From: Halomonas alkaliantarctica
GTDB lineage: Bacteria > Pseudomonadota > Gammaproteobacteria > Pseudomonadales > Halomonadaceae
DNA: 64,000 bases
Assembly (NCBI RefSeq): GCF_029854215.1
Contig: NZ_CP122961.1
Coordinates: forward strand, 3,906,001-3,970,000
Direction: 5' to 3'
Made by a program: the position numbers and the translations under genes. The notes below the pieces were generated by a model that saw only the letters and a program-made list of their open reading frames with translations, made no database searches and was not told the DNA's origin. The first letter of the stretch is position 1. Each line of letters starts with the position of its first letter. This document shows, in pieces, positions 61,741-64,000 of this stretch.

Positions 61741-62576
61741 CAGGCGGCCTCCTCGTCATCGGCACCCAGGTAGACCTCGATCACTTTGGGGTCGTTGGAG
61801 ACTTGGTCCATGGTGCCTTCCGCCAGCACGCTGCCCTGGTGTAGCACGGTTACTTGGCGGGCAATGGAGCGCACAAAGCCCATATCATGCTCCACCACGA
61901 CCACCGATTGTTTACCGGCAAGCCCAGTGAGCAGTTCGGCGGTGTGCTCCATCTCCTGCTCGGTCATGCCCGCCACCGGTTCGTCCACCAGCAGCAGACG
62001 CGGACGCTGCATCAACAGCATACCAATCTCCAGCCACTGCTTCTGGCCGTGGGAAAGAATCCCGGCGGGCTGATGACGCAGTACCGTCAGGCCGATGGTT
62101 TCCAGCACTTCATCGATGCGGTCTTTGATCTCGCCCGTCATGCGCGCGGTCAGAGTGGGGAAAATCCGCTTGTCGGCGGCCATGGCTAGCTCCAGGTTTT
62201 CAAACACCGACAGCGCTTCAAACACGGTGGGCTTTTGAAACTTGCGGCCAATGCCCAGACTGGCGATGTCGGGTTCGTTCATGTGCAGCAAGTTATGGCG
62301 ACTACCGAACCATACGCTGCCACTATTGGGTCGCGTTTTGCCGGTAATAATATCCATCATGGTGGTTTTACCCGCCCCGTTAGGACCGATAATGCAGCGC
62401 AGCTCACCGTCGTTGATGGTCAGGTTGAGATTATTGATCGCTTTAAAGCCATCGAAGCTGACGGTGACATCTTCCATGTAGAGGATCGGGCCGTGGCGAA
62501 CATCCACTGGCGAAGTCTGGGGCACCATAAAATCGAACACCCGGTCACGCTGGGTCAGCGATTGCAGCAAACTCAT
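61740..62576 (-). CDS. urtD: Urea ABC transporter ATPase UrtD
   Basis: 278 residues of the LivG type with an N-terminal extension usual for UrtD; 'LYMEDVTVSFDGFKAINNLNL', Walker A 'GPNGAGKTTMMD', 'GIGRKFQKPTVFEALSVFENLELA', signature 'LSHGQKQWLEIGMLL' (S-H-G-Q as in this family), Walker B 'LLLVDEPVAGMTEQE'. The start overlaps the urtC stop (ATGA). Confidence 0.96.
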   Translation of the reverse strand: MSLLQSLTQRDRVFDFMVPQTSPVDVRHGPILYMEDVTVSFDGFKAINNLNLTINDGELRCIIGPNGAGKTTMMDIITGKTRPNSGSVWFGSRHNLLHMNEPDIASLGIGRKFQKPTVFEALSVFENLELAMAADKRIFPTLTARMTGEIKDRIDEVLETIGLTVLRHQPAGILSHGQKQWLEIGMLLMQRPRLLLVDEPVAGMTEQEMEHTAELLTGLAGKQSVVVVEHDMGFVRSIARQVTVLHQGSVLAEGTMDQVSNDPKVIEVYLGADDEEAA

Positions 62577-63745
62577 ACGGAGGCCTCCTCGGGTGTGTGT
62601 TGACGGTCAGGATGTGTCGCGTGATCCTCGCGTTTACGCCGCTTGAGGTAGCCAAACAGCCCCGCCACACCTTTGGGCAGAAACACCGTGACCAGCACGA
62701 ACATCGCCCCCAGGGCAAACAACCAGGCATCGGGCATAACGCCGGTAAAGATGGTTTTGGCGTAGTTGACCAGAATGGCGCCTATCACCGCGCCATACAG
62801 CGTGGCGCGACCGCCCAGCGCAACCCACAATACAATTTCGATGGAGAAAATCGGCGAGAACTCGCTGGGGTTGATAATCCCCACTTGTGGCACGTAAAGC
62901 GCCCCCGCCAAGCCCGCCAGCATCGCCGAGACCACAAACACAAACAGCTGAAAGCGTTCGACCCGATAACCGAGAAAACGCGTGCGCGCTTCGGCGTCGC
63001 GGGTGGCCACGCTCACCCGGCCCAGCTTACTGGTGACAATCGCGCGACACAGAATAAAGCCTAGCGCCAGCGCCACCCCTGTGGCCAGGAACAGTCCTAA
63101 GCGTGTGGCATCGCTGCGTAAATCGAAGCCAACGATTTCACGGAAATCGGTCAGGCCGTTATTGCCGCCGAAGCCCATCTCATTGCGGAAGAAGGCCAGC
63201 ATCAAGGCAAAGGTCAGCGCCTGGGTAATGATCGACAGATACACCCCGGTAACCCGTGAGCGGAACGCCAAGAAGCCAAACACTAACGCCAGCAACCCCG
63301 GCGCCAGCAGCACCATGGCAAAAGCGAACCAGGCCATATCAAAGCCGTGCCAGAACCACGGCAGACTGTCCCAGTTCAGAAACACCATAAAGTCGGGCAG
63401 TACCGGGTGGCCGTAGGTGCCACGATCGCCTATTTGGCGCATCAAATACATGCCCATGGCGTAACCGCCAATGGCAAAAAACGCACCGTGGCCTAGGCTT
63501 AAAATTCCCAGATAGCCCCACACCAGATCCACCGCCACGGCCAGCAGCGCGTAGCTTAGGTATTTACCGAACAGGTTGACCGTATAGGCGCCAATATGTA
63601 GCGGGTTTTCCGGCGGCACCGCCACGTGTAGCAGCGTCACCAGTGCCATCGCGGCCACCAGCACGCCGAGAAATATCTGCGTCGAGCGTTCGCTGAACGG
63701 GCGTGTTAGCCAAAAATTCGTCGATGATTCGGTCGTTAGTGACAT
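62573..63745 (-). CDS. urtC: Urea ABC transporter permease UrtC
   Basis: 390 residues, LivM-type permease with about ten hydrophobic segments: 'NLFGKYLSYALLAVAVDLVWGYLGILSLGHGAFFAIGGYAMGMYLMRQIG' (in part 'LGILSLGHGAFFAIGGYAM'), 'NNGLTDF', 'ATRDAEARTRFLGYRVERFQ', 'GRATLYGAVIGAILVN'. The insertion with 'VLPDFMVFLNWDSLPWFW' is typical of UrtC. Starts 3 bases after the urtB stop. Confidence 0.95.
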   Translation of the reverse strand: MSLTTESSTNFWLTRPFSERSTQIFLGVLVAAMALVTLLHVAVPPENPLHIGAYTVNLFGKYLSYALLAVAVDLVWGYLGILSLGHGAFFAIGGYAMGMYLMRQIGDRGTYGHPVLPDFMVFLNWDSLPWFWHGFDMAWFAFAMVLLAPGLLALVFGFLAFRSRVTGVYLSIITQALTFALMLAFFRNEMGFGGNNGLTDFREIVGFDLRSDATRLGLFLATGVALALGFILCRAIVTSKLGRVSVATRDAEARTRFLGYRVERFQLFVFVVSAMLAGLAGALYVPQVGIINPSEFSPIFSIEIVLWVALGGRATLYGAVIGAILVNYAKTIFTGVMPDAWLFALGAMFVLVTVFLPKGVAGLFGYLKRRKREDHATHPDRQHTPEEASV

Positions 63746-63748
63746 CGT

Positions 63749-64000
63749 TTAGCCCTCCGCAGCCCGGCCCTTCTGCGGGAAGAGTCCACGCGGGCGTTTC
63801 TGAATGAATAGGATGATGAAGACCAACACTATGATCTTGGCCAACACCGCGCCTGCCCAGGGTTCCAGCACCTGGTTGATAACCCCTAGTGACAGCCCGG
63901 CCACCAATGTTCCCCACAGGTTGCCCACGCCGCCAAACACCACCACCATGAAGGAGTCGATAATGTAGTTCTGCCCCAGGTTAGGGCCGACGTTAGTGAG
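63749..64000 (-). CDS. urtB: Urea ABC transporter permease UrtB, C-terminal part
   Basis: 84 codons open to the right window edge; start lies outside. Visible: 'LTNVGPNLGQNYIIDSFMVV', 'FGGVGNLWGTLVAGLSLGV', 'LEPWAGAVLAKIIVLVFIILF', and the final 'RPRGLFPQKGR', the standard end of LivH-type/UrtB permeases. Same strand and spacing as urtCDE; urtA is expected further right. Confidence 0.92.
   Translation of the reverse strand, partial: LTNVGPNLGQNYIIDSFMVVVFGGVGNLWGTLVAGLSLGVINQVLEPWAGAVLAKIIVLVFIILFIQKRPRGLFPQKGRAAEG

Noticed and set aside
1..64000. CRISPR array or rRNA genes
   Set aside because: No regularly spaced direct repeats and no rRNA sequence were seen anywhere in the window.

Overview
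The window looks like a stretch of chromosome from a halophilic gammaproteobacterium close to Halomonas. This rests on the gene mix (many TctABC/TTT and TRAP carriers, ureDABCEFG, urtBCDE), the codon use and the intergenic palindromic repeat. It is inferred from reading alone; no search was run. Most of it is metabolic accessory DNA organised as uptake-plus-catabolism modules, each with its own regulator.

Layout. (1) 1-9.8 kb: a truncated TctC binding protein divergent from a LysR regulator. Next comes a TctD-TctE two-component system with a third periplasmic binding protein, divergent from tctCBA, with an AbrB-family membrane protein after the tct terminator. (2) 10-22.4 kb: two arms around a GntR regulator. 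The left arm encodes an FAH/hydratase-fold enzyme, a hydantoinase/imidase and an arylmalonate-decarboxylase/maleate-isomerase-type protein. The right arm encodes a TRAP transporter, two amidases, a PuuE-type deacetylase, a hydantoin-racemase homologue lacking both catalytic cysteines, and a metal-dependent cyclase-family hydrolase. Together they look like a catabolic island for a cyclic amide, imide or hydantoin-like compound of unknown identity. (3) 22.7-28.6 kb: tctCBA, IclR, class III CoA-transferase and a citryl-CoA-lyase-type protein. (4) 28.6-29.9 kb: a ThDP-enzyme remnant and a decayed IS3-family element. (5) 30.1-36.0 kb: a second module on the minus strand (IclR, tctCBA, CoA-transferase, CitE-like lyase) with the same logic but a different lyase fold. 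(6) 36.4-39.7 kb: a siderophore-type binding protein divergent from a TonB-dependent receptor. (7) 40.5-42.6 kb: an AT-rich pair, a SIR2-like protein and a PD-(D/E)XK nuclease-like protein, separated by what looks like an integron attC site and lying next to tRNA-Arg(CCG). No integrase is in the window. (8) 42.9-49.8 kb: a second TRAP transporter, a chemoreceptor, a YihY-family membrane protein and an SDR oxidoreductase. (9) 49.9-55.3 kb: a complete urease operon ureDABCEFG (minus strand) with a palindromic repeat between ureC and ureE. (10) 55.5-60.9 kb: a globin-coupled diguanylate cyclase divergent from a TroABCD/MntABCD-type metal ABC transporter. (11) 61-64 kb: urtE, urtD, urtC and the end of urtB, the urea ABC transporter feeding urease.

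How it fits together: urtBCDE imports urea for the urease. Modules 3 and 5 each couple a tricarboxylate transporter to CoA activation and C-C cleavage. Module 2 couples a TRAP transporter to serial C-N bond hydrolysis. The most unusual item is module 7, a possible integron-cassette pair (CALIN-like) with a defence-type gene content.
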